A stretch of 64,000 nucleotides of DNA from Undaria pinnatifida (GCA_012845835.1 JABAKD010000016.1:12591507-12655506); one strand, 5' to 3'. Counted from the first letter of the stretch, positions 20,480-34,560 are shown. Notes: a model not told the origin generated them from the sequence alone. Program-made: numbers and translations.

Positions 20480-21329
20480 GACGAGTGTAAAGTAATTTCG
20501 TTATCAGTATCATTGTCCGCTGAAGTTGTACACAGCACGTGTACGTTGGTGCCAACGGTGTACGGCCACATCCTGCATTTTTGTATCATCATTTGCGATC
20601 TACCAGCGCCACTGGCGTTGATAGACTGCAAAGTTGTTTTCCCAAGAAGGGAGGGGAGGAATTTCATTGTCCGTGTTTTGGTCGGTTGAAATTGTAGGGT
20701 GTTCTCAGTAGTCTCTGCTACGCGTACATGAGTTCGCGACAAAGTACGTGTATGTCGCTGTTGACGCTTAGAGACAGCCATGTAATGTGCGCTCTACCGC
20801 ACACCGCTAGCTTTCATGGACGGCAAACTTTCCTTCTTCCCAGAAAAAAGGGTAGGAGTTTCATTGCCAGCATTGTTGTCGGCTGAAGTTGTATGGAGTA
20901 CGTGTGCCTTGGTAACAACGATGTAAAGCCACCCCCTGCATTATTTAATGGTCTGTACGTCACCCTCAACGACAAGGGGAAAGGGCATCTCCTCGACCAC
21001 TTGGTTTTGTTTATATAGATTTTCCAGGAACAAGCGGTGGGAATCTCTCTCTCAATTGTATTGTTCAACGACGGGCGACTAGTTTTGTTTCCATATAGAC
21101 TATAGTCTAGGCCTGCATCCATCGTCCATCTATCCCTCCTTTTGCTTTTTGGAGGAACAAGCGGTAGGAATCTTCTCTCTCAATTGCATTGCTATCACCG
21201 TGTAAGTTCGTCATTTCGCGCTCGGTTTTGTATGCCACACGTATATTTTGGGCCGAAGCGCGCTATAGGAAGTTGTATTGGGCGCGTGTACGTTGGTGCC
21301 AACGTTGTACGGACACATCCTGCATTGTT
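20480..21329. repeat. Diverged ~370-bp repeats, possible source of the satellite
   Basis: GTTGGTGCCAACGGTGTACG...ACATCCTGCATT occurs near 20545, 20910 and 21289 with increasing resemblance to the satellite. Between them lie CCAAGAAGGGAGGGG, TTTCATTGTCCGTGTTTT and CGGCTGAAGTTGTA words that correspond to the satellite's CCAAGGGAAGGACTTTC, GTTGTCCGTGTTTTCATC and TTAAAGTTGTACGG. The minus frame at 20323-20781 (152 codons) and the one at 21211-21516 are related to the satellite's minus frame; no known family. Confidence 0.6.
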
Positions 21330-24300
21330 TCATGATCATGCTTGATGTACGAACACCACTCACTAGTGTTGATACTCTGCAAGTTATTTTTCCAAGAAAG
21401 GGAAGGACTTTCATATTCCGTGTTTTCATCATTAAAGTTGTACGGTTACTGGTGCCACGTAGTCCATAGGCATGCATGTATTGTATTGCCATAGGCGCAC
21501 CAGTGACCTTGTGCAATAAGTGTAGGAGGCGTTTGACGCCTACAAACGGCCCTTCTTCGTACTTTGGAGTGAATACGTATTACCATTCTACACTCATATG
21601 TTCAGTCTTTTCTATATTTTTATACATTCAAAATATAGCATTCTACAAAACGAAAAACGTCAGCTCGCGAGAAAGGAAACAGCGTTGTGCAATGAGCTTT
21701 CCAACATATCTCTTGGCATTAGCATGTCGCCAATTATTTGATATCGTGTACTCGTCTGCATCATCTGCACAATATTACATCAACATTTTCCTTCTGCGAG
21801 CGTAGCGGGCGGCATGATCCTGCTTGATGTACGAACACCACTCACTAGTGTTGCTAGACTGCGAAGTTTTTTTCTAAGGAAGGGAAGGACTTTCGTTGTC
21901 CGTGTTTTCATCATTCATTAAAGTTGTACGGTTACTGGTGCCACGTAGTCCATAAGCATGCATGTATTGTATTGCCATAGGCGCACCAGTGACCTTGTGC
22001 AATAAGAGTAGGAGGCGTTTGAAGCCTACAGACGGTCCTTCTTCGTATTTCGAAGTGAATACGTATTACCATTCTATACTCATATGTTTTCAGTCTTTTC
22101 TATATTTTTATATATTCAAAACATAGCATTTTACAAAACGAAAAACGTCAGCTCGCGAGAAAGGAAACACTGTTGTGCAATGAGCTCTCCAACATATCTA
22201 CTGGCATCATCAAGTCGCCAATTTTTGATATCGTGTACTCGTCTGCATCATCTGCACAATAATATATCAACATTTTCCTTCGCAGAGGGTAGCGGGCGGC
22301 ATGATGATGCTTGATGTACGAACACCACTAACTAGTAGTGTTGATAGACTGCAGAAGTTTTTTTTCCAAGGGAAGGACTTTCACAGTCCGTGTTTTCATC
22401 ATTAGTGTTGTACGGTTACTGGTGCCACGTAGTCCATAGGCATGCATGTATTGTATTGCCATAGGCGCACCAGTGACCTCGTGCAATAAGTGTAGGAGGC
22501 GTTTGACGCCTACAAACGGCCCTTCTTCGTACTCTGGAGTGAATACGTATTACCATTCTATACTCACTCATATATATGTTTTCAGTATTTTCTATATTTT
22601 TATACATTCAAAATATAGCATTTGACAAAACGAAAAACGTCAGCTCGCGAGAAAGGAAACAGCGTTGTGCAATGAGCTTTCCAACATATCTCTTGGCATC
22701 TTCAAGTAGCCAATTATTTGATATCGTGTATTCGTCTGCATCATCTGCACAATATTACATCAACATTTTCCTTCTGCGAGCGTAGCGGGCGGCATGATCA
22801 TGCTTGATGTACGAACACCACTCACTAGTGTTGCTAGACTGCGAAGTTTTTTTCCAAGGGAAGGACTTTCGTTGTCCGTGTTTTCATCATTAAAGTTGTA
22901 CGGTTACTGGTGCCACGTAGTCCATAAGCATGCATGTATTGTATTGCCATAGGCGCACCAGTGACCTTGTGCAATAAGAGTAGGAGGCGTTTGAAGCCTA
23001 AAGACGGCCCTTCTTCGTATTTCGGGGTGAATACCTATTACCATTCTATACTCACTCATATGTTTTCAGTCTTTTCTATATTTTTATACATTCAAAATAT
23101 AGCATTTTACAAAACGAAAAACGTCAGCTCGCGAGAAAGGAAACAGCGTTGTGCAATGAGCTTTCCAACATATCTTTTGGCATTAGCAAGTCGCCAATTA
23201 TTTGGTATCGTGTACTCGTCTGCATCATCTGCACAATAATATATCAACATTTTCTTTCTGCGAGCGTAGCGGGCGGCATGATCATGCTTGATGTACGAAC
23301 ACCACTCACTAGTTAGTGTTGACAGACTGCAAAGTTATTTTTCCAAGGGAAGGACTTTCGTTGTCCGTGTTTTCATCATTAAAGTTGTACGGTTACTGGT
23401 GCCACGTAGTCCATAAGCATGCATGTATTGTATTGCCATAGGCGCACCAGTGACCTTGTGCAATAAGAGTAGGAGGCGTTGAAAGCTTACAAGCGGTCCT
23501 TCTTCGTATTTCGGAGTGAAAACGTATTAACATTCTATACTCATATGTTTTCAGTTTTTTCTATATTTAAATACATTTAAAACATAGCATTTTTCAAAAC
23601 GAAAAACGTCAGCTCGCGAGAAAGGAAACAGCGTTGTGCAATGAGCTTTCCAACATATCTCTTGGCATCTTCAAGTAGCCAATTTTTTTAAATCGTGTAC
23701 TTGTCTGCATCATCATCTGCACAATAATATATCAACATTTTCCTTCTGCGAGCGTAGCGGGCGGCATGATCATGCTTGATGTACGAACACCACTCACTAG
23801 TTAGTGTCGCTAGACTGCAAAGTTTTTTTCCAAAGGAAGGACTTTCGTTGTCCGTGTTTTCATCATTAAAGTTGTACGGTTACTGGTGCCACGTAGTCCA
23901 TAAGCATGCATGTATTTTATTGCCATAGGCTCACCAGTGACCTTGTGCAATAAGTGTAGAAGAAGGCGTTTGAAGCCTACAAACGGCCCTTCTTCGTACT
24001 TTGGAGTGAATGCGTACAAACATTCTACACTCATGTTTTCAGTATTTTCTATATTTTTATACATTCAAAATATAGCATTTTACAAAACGAAAAACGTCAG
24101 CTCGCGAGAAAGGAAACAGCGTTGTGCAATGAGCCTTTCAATATATCTCTTGGCATTAGCAAGTCGCCAATTATTTTTTATCGTGTACTCGTCTGCATCA
24201 TCTGCACAAAAATATATCAACATTTTCCATCTGCGAGCGTAGCGGGCGGCATGATCATGCTTGATGTACGAACACCACTCACTAGTTAGTGTTGACAGAC

Positions 24301-27300
24301 TGCAAAGTTTTTTTTCCAAGGGAAGGACTTTCGTTGTCCGTGTTTTCATCATTAAAGTTGTACGGTTACTGGTGCCACGTAGTCCATAAGCATGCATGTA
24401 TTGTATTGTTATAGGCGCACCAGTGACCTTGTGCAATAAGAGTAGGAGGCGTTGAAAGCTTACAAGCGGTCCTTCTTCGTATTTCGGAGTGAATACGTAT
24501 TAACATTCTATACTCATATGTTTTCAGTATTTTCTATATTTAAATACATTTAAAACATAGCATTTTTCAAAACGAAAAACGTCAGCTCGCGAGAAAGGAA
24601 ACAACGTTGTGCAATGAGCTTTCCAACATATCTCTTGACATCTTCAAGTAGCCAATTATTTGAAATCGTGTACTCGTCTGCATCATCATCTGCACAATAA
24701 TATATCAATATTTTCCTTCTGCGAGCGTAGCGGGCGGCATGATGATGCTTGATGTACGAACACCACTCACTAGTGTTGCTAGACTGCAAAGTTTTTTTCC
24801 AAGGGAAGGACTTTCGCTGTCCGTGTTTTCATCATCAAAGTTGTACGGTTACTGGTGCCACGTAGTCCACAAGCATGCATGTATTGTATTGCCATAGGCT
24901 CACCAGTGACCTTGTGCAATAAGTGTAGCGGGCGTTTGAAGCCTACAAAACGGCCCTTCTTCGTACTTTGGATTGAATACGTATTACCATTCTACACTCA
25001 TATGTTTTCAGTCTTTTCTATATTTTTATACATTCAAAATATAGCATTCTACGAAACGAAAAACGTCAGCTCGCGAGAAAGGAAACAGCGTTGTGCAATG
25101 AGCTTTCCAACATATCTCTTGGCATTAGCAAGTCTTTAATTATTTGATATCGAGTACTCGTCTGCATCATCTGCACAATATTACATCAACATTTTCCTTC
25201 TGCGAGCGTAGCGGGCGGCATGATCCTGCTTGATGTACGAACACCACTCACTAGTGTTGCTAGACTGCGAAGATTTTTTCTAAGGAAGGGAAGGACTTTC
25301 GTTGTCCGTGTTTTCATCATTCATTAAAGTTGTACGGTTACTGGTGCCACATAGTCCATAAGCACGCATGTATTGTATTGCCATAGGCTCACCAGTGACC
25401 TTGTGCAATGAGAGTAGGAGGCGTTTGAAGACTACAGACGGTCCTTCTTCGTATTTCGAAGTGAATACGTATTAACATTCTATACTCATATGTTTTCAGT
25501 CTTTTCTATACTTTTATATATTCAAAACATAGCATTTTACAAAAGAAAAAACGTCAGCTCGCGAGAAAGGAAACATTGTTGTGCAATGAGCTCTCCAACA
25601 GATCTACTGGCATCATCAAGTCGCCAATTTTTGATATCGTGTACTCGTCTGCATCATCTGCACAATAATATATCAACATTTTCCTTCGCAGAGCGTAGCG
25701 GGCGGCATGATGATGCTTGATGTACGAACACCACTAACTAGTAGTGTTGATAGACTGCAGAAGTTTTTTTCCAAGGGAAGGACTTTCACAGTCCGTGTTT
25801 TCATCATTAGTGTTGTACGGTTACTGGTGCCACGTAGTCCATAGGCATGCATGTATTGTATTGCCATAGGCGCACCAGTGACCTCGTGCAATAAGTGTAG
25901 GAGGCGTTTGACGCCTACAAACGGCCCTTCTTCGTACTTTGGAGTGAATACGTATTACCATTCTATACTCACTCATATATATGTTTTCAGTATTTTCTAT
26001 ATTTTTATACATTCAAAATATAGCATTTGACAAAACGAAAAACGTCAGCTCGCGAGAAAGGAAACAGCGTTGTGCAATGAGCTTTCCAACATATCTCTTG
26101 GCATTAGCAAGTCGCCAATTATTTGATATCGTGTATTCGTCTGCATCATCTGCACAATATTACATCAACATTTTCCTTCTGCGAGCGTAGCGGGCGGCAT
26201 GATCATGCTTGATGTACGAACACCACTCACTAGTGTTGCTAGACTGCGAAGTTTTTTTCCAAGGGAAGGACTTTCGTTGTCCGTGTTTTCATCATTAAAG
26301 TTGTACGGTTACTGGTGCCACGTAGTCCATAAGCATGCATGTATTGTATTGCCATAGGCGCACCAGTGACCTTGTGCAATAAGAGTAGGAGGCGTTTGAA
26401 GCCTACAGACGGTCCTTCTTCGTATTTCGGGGTGAATACCTATTACCATTCTATGCTCACTCATCATATGTTTTCAGTATTTTCTATATTTTTATACATT
26501 CAAAATATAGCATTTTACAAAACGAAAAACGTCAGCTCGCGAGAAAGGAAACAGCGTTGTGCAATGAGCTTTCCAACATATCTTTTGGCATTAGCAAGTC
26601 GCCAATTATTTGATATCGTGTACTCGTCTGCATCATCTGCACAATAATATATCAACATTTTCTTTCTGCGCGCGTAGCGGGCGGCATGATCATGCTTGAT
26701 GTACGAACACCACTCACTAGTTAGTGTTGACAGACTCCAAAGTTTTTTTTCCAAGGGAAGGACTTTCGTTGTCCGTGTTTTCATCATTAAAGTTGTACGG
26801 TTACTGGTGCCACGTAGTCCATAAGCATGCATGTATTGCATTGCCATAGGCGCACCAGTGACCTTGTGCAATAAGAGTAGGAGGCGTTGAAAGCTTACAA
26901 GCGGTCCTTCTTCGTATTTCGGAGTGAATACGTATTAACATTCTATACTCATATGTTTTCAGTTTTTTCAATATTTAAATACATTTAAAACATAGCATTT
27001 TTCAAAACGAAAAACGTCAGCTCGCGAGAAAGGAAACAGCGTTGTGCAAAGCGCTTTCCAACATATCTCTTGGCATCTTCAAGTAGCCAATTTTTTGGAA
27101 TCGTGTACTTGTCTGCATCATCATCTGCACAATAATACATCAACATTTTCCTTCTGCGAGCGTAGCGGGCGGCATGATCATGCTTGATGTACGAACACCA
27201 CTCACTAGTTAGTGTTGACAGACTGCAAAGTTTTTTTTCCAAGGGAAGGACTTTCGTTGTCCGTGTTTTCATCATTAAAGTTGTACGGTTACTGGTGCCA

Positions 27301-30300
27301 CGTAGTCCATAAGCATGCATGTATTGTATTGCCATAGGCGCACCAGTGACCTTGTGCAATGAGAGTAGGAGGCGTTGAAAGCTTACAAGCGGTCCTTCTT
27401 CGTATTTCGGAGTGAATACGTATTAACATTCTATATTCATATGTTTTCAGTTTTTTCTATATTTAAATACATTTAAAACATAGCATTTTTCAAAACGAAA
27501 AACGTCAGCTCGCGAGAAAGGAAACAGCGTTGTGCAAAGCGCTTTCCAACATATCTCTTGGCATCTTCAAGTAGCCAATTTTTTGGAATCGTGTACTTGT
27601 CTGCATCATCATCTGCACAATAATACATCAACATTTTCCTTCTGCGAGCGTCGCGGGCGGCATGATCATGCTTGATGTACGAACACCACTCACTAGTTAG
27701 TGTTGACAGACTGCAAAGTTATTTTTCCAAGGGAAGGACTTTCGTTGTCCGTGTTTTCATCATTAAAGTTGTACGGTTACTGGTGCCACGTAGTCCATAA
27801 GCATGCATGTATTGTATTGCCATAGGCGCACCAGTGACCTTGTGCAATGAGAGTAGGAGGCGTTGAAAGCTTACAAGCGGTCCTTCTTCGTATTTCGGAG
27901 TGAATACGTATTAACATTCTATATTCATATGTTTTCAGTTTTTTCTATATTTAAATACATTTAAAACATAGCATTTTACAAAACGAAAAACGTCAGCTCG
28001 CGAGAAAGGAAACAGCGTTGTGCAATGAGCTTTCCAACATATCTCTTGGCATCTTCAAGTAGCCAATTTTTTTAAATCGTGTACTTGTCTGCATCATCAT
28101 CTGCACAATAATATATCAACATTTTCCTTCTGCGAGCGTAGCGGGCGGCATGATCATGCTTGATGTACGAACACCACTCACTAGTGTTGATAGACTGCAA
28201 AGGTTTTTTTCAAGGGAAGGACTTTCGTTGTCCGTGTTTTCATCATTAAAGTTGTACGGTTACTGGTGCCACGTAGTCCATAAGCATGCATGTATTGTAT
28301 TGCCATAGGCTCACCAGTGACCTTGTGCAATAAGAGTAGAATAAGGCGTTTGAAGCCTACAAACGGCCCTTCTTCGTACTTTGGAGTGAATGCGTATAAA
28401 CATTCTACACTCATATGTTTTCAGTATTTTCTATATTTTTATACATTCAAAATATAGCATTTCACAAAACGAAAAACGTCAGCTCGCGAGAAAGGAAACA
28501 GCGTTGTGCAATGAGCCTTCCAATATATCTCTTGGCATTAGCAAGTCGCCAATTATTTGATATCGTGTACTCGTCTGCATCATCTGCACAATAATATATC
28601 AACATTTTCCTTCTGCGAGCGTAGCGGGCGGCATGATCATGCTTGATGTACGAACACCACTCACTAGTTAGTGTTGACAGACTGCAAAGTTTTTTTTCCA
28701 AGGGAAGGACTTTCGTTGTCCGTGTTTTCGTCATTAAAGTTGTACGGTTACTGGTGCCACATAGTCCATGAGCATGCATGTATTGTATTGCCATACGCGC
28801 ACCAGTGACCTTGCGCAACAATAAGAGTAGGAGGCGTTTGAAGCCTACAGACGGTCCTTCTTCGTATTTTGGAGTTGATACTTATTAACATTCTATATAT
28901 ACTCATCATATGTTTTCAGCCTTTTCTATATTTTTATACATTCAAAACATAGCATTTTACAAAACGAAAAACGTCAGCTCGCGAAAAAGGAAACAGCGTT
29001 GTGCAATGAGCTTTTCAACATATCTCTTGGCATTAGCAAGTCGCCAATTATTTGATATCGTGTACTTGTCTGCATCATCTGCACAATAATATATCAACAT
29101 TTTCCTTCTGCGAGCGTAACGGGCGGCATGATCATGCTTGATGTACGAACACCACTCACTAGTTAGTGTTGACAGACCATAAAGTTATTTTTCCAAGGGA
29201 AGGACTTTCGTTGTCCGTGTTTTCATCATTAAAGTTGTACGGTTACTGGTGCCACGTAGTCCATAAGCATGCATGTATTGTATTGCCATAGGCGCACCAG
29301 TGACCTTGTGCAATAAGAGTAGGAGGCGTTGAAAGCTTACAAGCGGTCCTTCTTCGTATTTCGGAGTGAATACGTATTGAAATTCTATACTCATATGTTT
29401 TCAGTCTTTTCTATATTTTTATACATTTAAAACATAGCATTTTTCAACACGAAAAACGTCAGCTCGCGAGAAAGGAAACAACGTTGTGCAATGAGCTTTG
29501 CAACATATCTCTTGGCATCTTCAAGTAGCCAATTATTTGATATCGTGTACTCGTCTGCATCATCATCTGCACAATAATATATCAACATTTTCCTTCTGCG
29601 AGCGTAGCGGGCGGCATGATCATGCTTGATGTACGAACACCACTCACTAGTGTCGCTAGACTGCAAAGTTTTTTTCCAAGGGAAGGACTTTCGTTGTCCG
29701 TGTTTTCATCATTAAAGTTGTACGGTTACTGGTGCCACGTAGTCCATAAGCATGCATGTATTGTATTGTCATAGGCTCACCAGTGACCATGTGCAATAAG
29801 TGTAGAAGAAGGCGTTTGAAGCCTACAAACGGCCTTTCTTCGTACTTTGGAGTGAATGCGTATAAACATTCTACACTCATATGTTTTCAGTATTTTCTAT
29901 ATTTTTATACATTCAAAATATAGCATTTTACAAAACGAAAAACGTCAGCTCGCGAGAAAGGAAACAGCGTTGTGCAATGAGCCTTCCAATATATCTCTTG
30001 GCATTAGCAAGTCGCCAATTATTTGATATCGTGTACTCGTCTGCATCATCTGCACAATAATATATCAACATTTTCCTTCTGCGAGCGTAGCGGGCGGCAT
30101 GATCATGCTTGATGTACGAACACCACTCACTAGTTAGTGTTGACAGACTGCAAAGTTTTTTTTCCAAGGGAAGGACTTTCGTTGTCCGTGTTTTCATCAT
30201 TAAAGTTGTACGGTTACTGGTGCCACATAGTCCATGAGCATGCATGTATTGTATTGCCATACGCGCACCAGTGACCTTGCGCAACAATAAGAGTAGGAGG

Positions 30301-33300
30301 CGTTTTAAGCCTACAGACGGTCCTTCTTCGTAGTTTGGAGTTGATACTTATTAACATTCTATATATACTCATCATATGTTTTCAGCCTTTTCTATATTTT
30401 TATATATTCAAAACATAGCATTTTACAAAACGAAAAACGTCAGCTCGCGAGAAAGGAAACACTGTTGTGCAATGAGCTCTCCAACATATCTACTGGCATT
30501 ATCAAGTCGCCAATTTTTGATATCGTGTACTTGTCTGCATCATCTGCACAATAATATATCAACATTTTCTTTCTGCGAGGGTAGCGGGCGGCATGATCAT
30601 GCTTGATGTACGAACACCACTAACTAGTAGTGTTGATAGACTGCAAAGTTTTTTTTCCAAGGGAAGGACTTTCGTTGTCCGTGTTTTCATCATTAAAGTT
30701 GTACGGTTACTGGTGCCACGTAGTCCATAGGCATGCATGTATTTTAAAAATTAAAATACACTCCAGCTGTGAGATCGAAGATTTCGTCGAAACTCATCTT
30801 TGCAAGCTGTGTGTGATACTCCGATCGCGCGCATTACGAGTTGTTTGTCCTCATTAAGGATATAGGTCGGCGACTCCCCTTACAACTACAGTGTAGCTAT
30901 CAGGGTCAACAGGATGATTTTAGTCAGTCTGTGCGCGGAAACTATAAAACCCGTTTCTGAGGGGGACAAAATCTGACATCTGTGAAGGGAAAAGAGGGCC
31001 TGGTTGTGATCAAAAGCGAGCGGGTTTGTAGGGGGGCGGGGGGGGGGGGGGGGGGAAGGGGCAATTTGTGCATGTAAGCTATAAATCCTTTCGAGGGGAT
31101 AAATCTGACGGTTTTGGCACCAGTATATTATTGGGGGCAGGGGGGGGGGGGGGGGGGGGGCAGCTCAATATGCGCCTGGAAACTATACATTTTTTTGAGG
31201 GGATAAATGTGACATTTATTAGTGGAAAAAATACATCAGTTTATCATGTATATCCTGGGGTAATTTGTACAATCAGTGTGCATGTATTGTATTGCCATAG
31301 GCGCACCAGTGACCTTGTGCAATATATGTAGGAGGCGTTTGACGCCTACAAACGGCCCTTCTTCGTACTTTGGAGTGAATACGTATTACCATTCTATACT
31401 CACTCATATGTTTTCAGTCTTTTCTATATTTTTATACATTCAAAATATAGCATTTTACAAAACGAAAAACGTCAGCTCGCGAGAAAGGAAACAGCGTTGT
31501 GCAATCAATGAGCTTTCCAACATATCTCTTGGCATTAGCAAGTCGCCAATTATTTGATATCGTGTATTCGTCTGCATCATCTGCACAACAATACATCAAT
31601 ATTTTCCTTCTGCGAGCGTAGCGGGCGGCATGATGATGCTTGATGTACGAACACCACTCACTAGTGTTGATAGACTGCAAAGTTTTTTTCCAAGGGAAGG
31701 ACTTTCGTTGTCCGTGTTTTCATCATTAAAGTTGTACGGTTACTGGTGCCACGTAGTCCATAAGCATGCATGTATTGTATTGCCATAGGCTCACCAGTGA
31801 CCTTGTGCAATAAGAGTAGGAGGCGTTTTAAGCCTACAAACGGCCCTTCTTCGTACTTTGGAGTGAATGCGTAATAACATTCTACACTCATATGTTTTCA
31901 GTATTTTCTATATTTTTATACATTCAAAATATAGCATTTTACAAAACGAAAAACGTCAGCTCGCGAGAAAGGAAACAGCGTTGTGCAATGAGCCTTCCAA
32001 TATATCTCTTGGCATTAGCAAGTCGCCAATTATTTGATATCGTGTACTCGTCTGCATCATCTGCACAATAATATATCAACATTTTCCTTCTGCGAGCGTA
32101 GCGGGCGGCATGATCATGCTTGATGTACGAACACCACTCACTAGTTAGTGTTGACAGACTGCAAAGTTTTTTTTCCAAGGGAAGGACTTTCGTTGTCCGT
32201 GTTTTCATCATTAAAGTTGTACGGTTACTGGTGCCACATAGTCCATGAGCATGCATGTATTGTATTGCCATACGCGCACCAGTGACCTTGCGCAACAATA
32301 AAAGTAAGAGGCGTTTGAAGCCTACAGACGGTCCTTCTTCGTATTTTGGAGTTGATACTTATTAACATTCTAAATATACTCATCATATGTTTTCAGCCTT
32401 TTCTATATTTTTATAAATTCAAAACATAGCATTTTACAAAACGAAAAACGTCAGCTCGCGAGAAAGGAAACACTGTTGTGCAATGAGCTCTCCAACATAT
32501 CTACTGGCATTATCAAGTCGCCAATTTTTGATATCGTGTACTTGTCTGCATCATCTGCACAATAATATATCAACATTTTCTTTCTGCGAGCGTAGCGGGC
32601 GGCATGATCATGCTTGATGTACGAACACCACTCACTAGTTAGTGTTGACAGACTCCAAAGTTATTTTTCCAAGGGAAGGACTTTCGTTGTCCGTGTTTTC
32701 ATCATTAAAGTTGTACGGTTACTGGTGCCACGTAGTCCATAAGCATGCATGTATTGTATTGCCATAGGCGCACCGGTGACCTTGTGCAATAAGAGTAGGA
32801 GGCGTTGAAAGCTTACAAGCGGTCCTTCTTCGTATTTCGGAGTGAATACGTTTTAACATTCTATACTCACTCATATGTTTTCAGTATTTTCTATATTTTT
32901 ATATATTTAAAACATAGCATTTTTCAAAACGAAAAACGTCAGCTCGCGAGAAAGGAAACAGCGTTGTGCAATGAGCTTTCCAACATATCTCTTGGCATCT
33001 TCAAGTAGCCAATTATTTGAAATCGTGTACTCGTCTGCATCATCATCTGCACAATAATATATCAACATTTTCCTTCTGCGAGCGTAGCGGGCGGCATGAT
33101 CATGCTTGATGTACGAACACCACTCACTAGTTAGTGTTGACAGACTGCAAAGTTATTTTTCCAAGGGAAGGACTTTCGTTGTCCGTGTTTTCATCATTAA
33201 AGTTGTACGGTTACTGGTGCCACGTAGTCCATAAGCATGCATGTATTGTATTGCCATAGGCGCACCAGTGACCATGTGCAATAAGAGTAGGAGGCGTTGA

Positions 33301-34560
33301 AAGCTTACAAGCGGTCCTTCTTCGTATTTCGGAGTGAATACGTTTTAACATTCTATACTCACTCATATGTTTTCAGTATTTTCTATATTTAAATATATTT
33401 AAAACATAGCATTTTACAAAACGAAAAACGTCAGCTCGCGAGAAAGGAAACAGCGTTGTGCAATGAGCTTTCCAACATATCTCTTGGCATCTTCAAGTAG
33501 CCAATTATTTGAAATCGTGTACTCGTCTGCATCATCATCTGCACAATAATATATCAACATTTTCCTTCTGCGAGCGTAGCGGGCGGCATGATCATGCTTG
33601 ATGTACGAACACCACCCACTAGTGTTGCTAGACTGCAAAGTTTTTTTCCAAGGGAAAGACTTTCGTTGTCCGTGTTTTCATCATTAAAGTTGTACGGTTA
33701 CTGGTGCCACGTAGTAGTTCATAAGCATGCATGTATTGTGATGCCATAGGCGCACCAGTGACCTTGTGCAATAGGTGTAGCAGGCGTTTGAAGCCTACAA
33801 ACATCCCTTCTTCGTACTTTGGAGTGAACACGTATTACCATTCTATACTCATATGTTTTCAGTTTTTGCTATATTTTTATACATTCAAAATATAGCATTT
33901 TACAAAACGAAAAACGTCAGCTCGCGAGAAAGGAAACGGCGTTGTGCCGTTAGCTTTCCAACATATCTACTGGCAGTAGCAAGTCGCTAATATTTTGATA
34001 TCGTGTACTCGTCTGCATCATCTGCACAATAATATATCAACATCTTCCTTCTGCGAGCGTAGCGGGCGGCATGATCATGCTTGATGTACGAACACCACTC
34101 ACTAGTAGTGTTGATAGACTGCAAAGTTTTTTTTTCCAAGGGAAGGACTTTCGTTGTCCGTGTTTTCATCATTAAAGTTGTACGGTTACTGGTGCCACGT
34201 AGTCCATAATCATGCATGTATTGTATTGCCATAGGCTCACCAGTGACCTTGTGTAATAAGAGCAGGAGGCGTTTAAAGCCTACAAACGGTCCTTCTTCGT
34301 ATTTTGGAGTTAATACTTATTAACATTCTATACTCATATGTTTTCAGTATTTTCTATATTTATAAAAAATTCAAAACATAGCATTTATTTTACAAAACGA
34401 AAAACGTCAGCTCGTGAAAAAGGAAACAATGTTATGCAATGAGCCTTCCAACATATCTCTTGGCATCATCAAGTCGCCAAGTATTTGATATCGTGTACTC
34501 GTCTGCATCATCAGTACATTAATATATCAACATTTTCTTTCTTCTGCCAGCGTAGCGGGC
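21330..34560 (+). repeat. Satellite array, ~26 units of ~486 bp
   Basis: The junction GAGCGTAGCGGGCGGC occurs at intervals of 480-495 bp (for example 21796, 22776, 23260, 24233, 25202, 26181, 27156, 28132, 29110, 30081, 31612, 32586, 33570). Each unit runs ATGATCATGCTTGATGTACG, CCAAGGGAAGGACTTTC, GGTTACTGGTGCCACG, CCAGTGACCTTGTGCAA, TATGTTTTCAGT, ACGTCAGCTCGCGAG, ATCGTGTACTCGTCTGCATC. The array is interrupted once by R1 and ends at right in a full R3 hairpin. Units vary by 3-bp CATCAT and 4-bp TAGT indels. A minus frame of 118-124 codons is open in several units (24080-24436, 26515-26871, 26985-27359, 28462-28821, 29928-30287, 31939-32298) but broken in others. Confidence 0.95.
30744..31278 (-). 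mobile_element. R1 retroposon inserted in the satellite, 10-bp target duplication
   Basis: TGCATGTATT at 30734-30743 and 31279-31288 flanks 535 bp of R1, which fixes both ends: TTAAAAATTAAAATACACTCC at one side and TTTGTACAATCAGTG at the other. It splits one satellite unit inside GCATGCATGTATTGTATTG. It contains all three GGGGAYAAA modules and two G-tracts (about 31029-31057 and 31142-31161). There are no terminal inverted repeats. Insertion postdates this part of the array. Confidence 0.9.

Noticed and set aside
21330-34560. CRISPR-like array
   Set aside because: Units are ~486 bp, near-identical throughout and lack short unique spacers; eukaryotic satellite structure fits.
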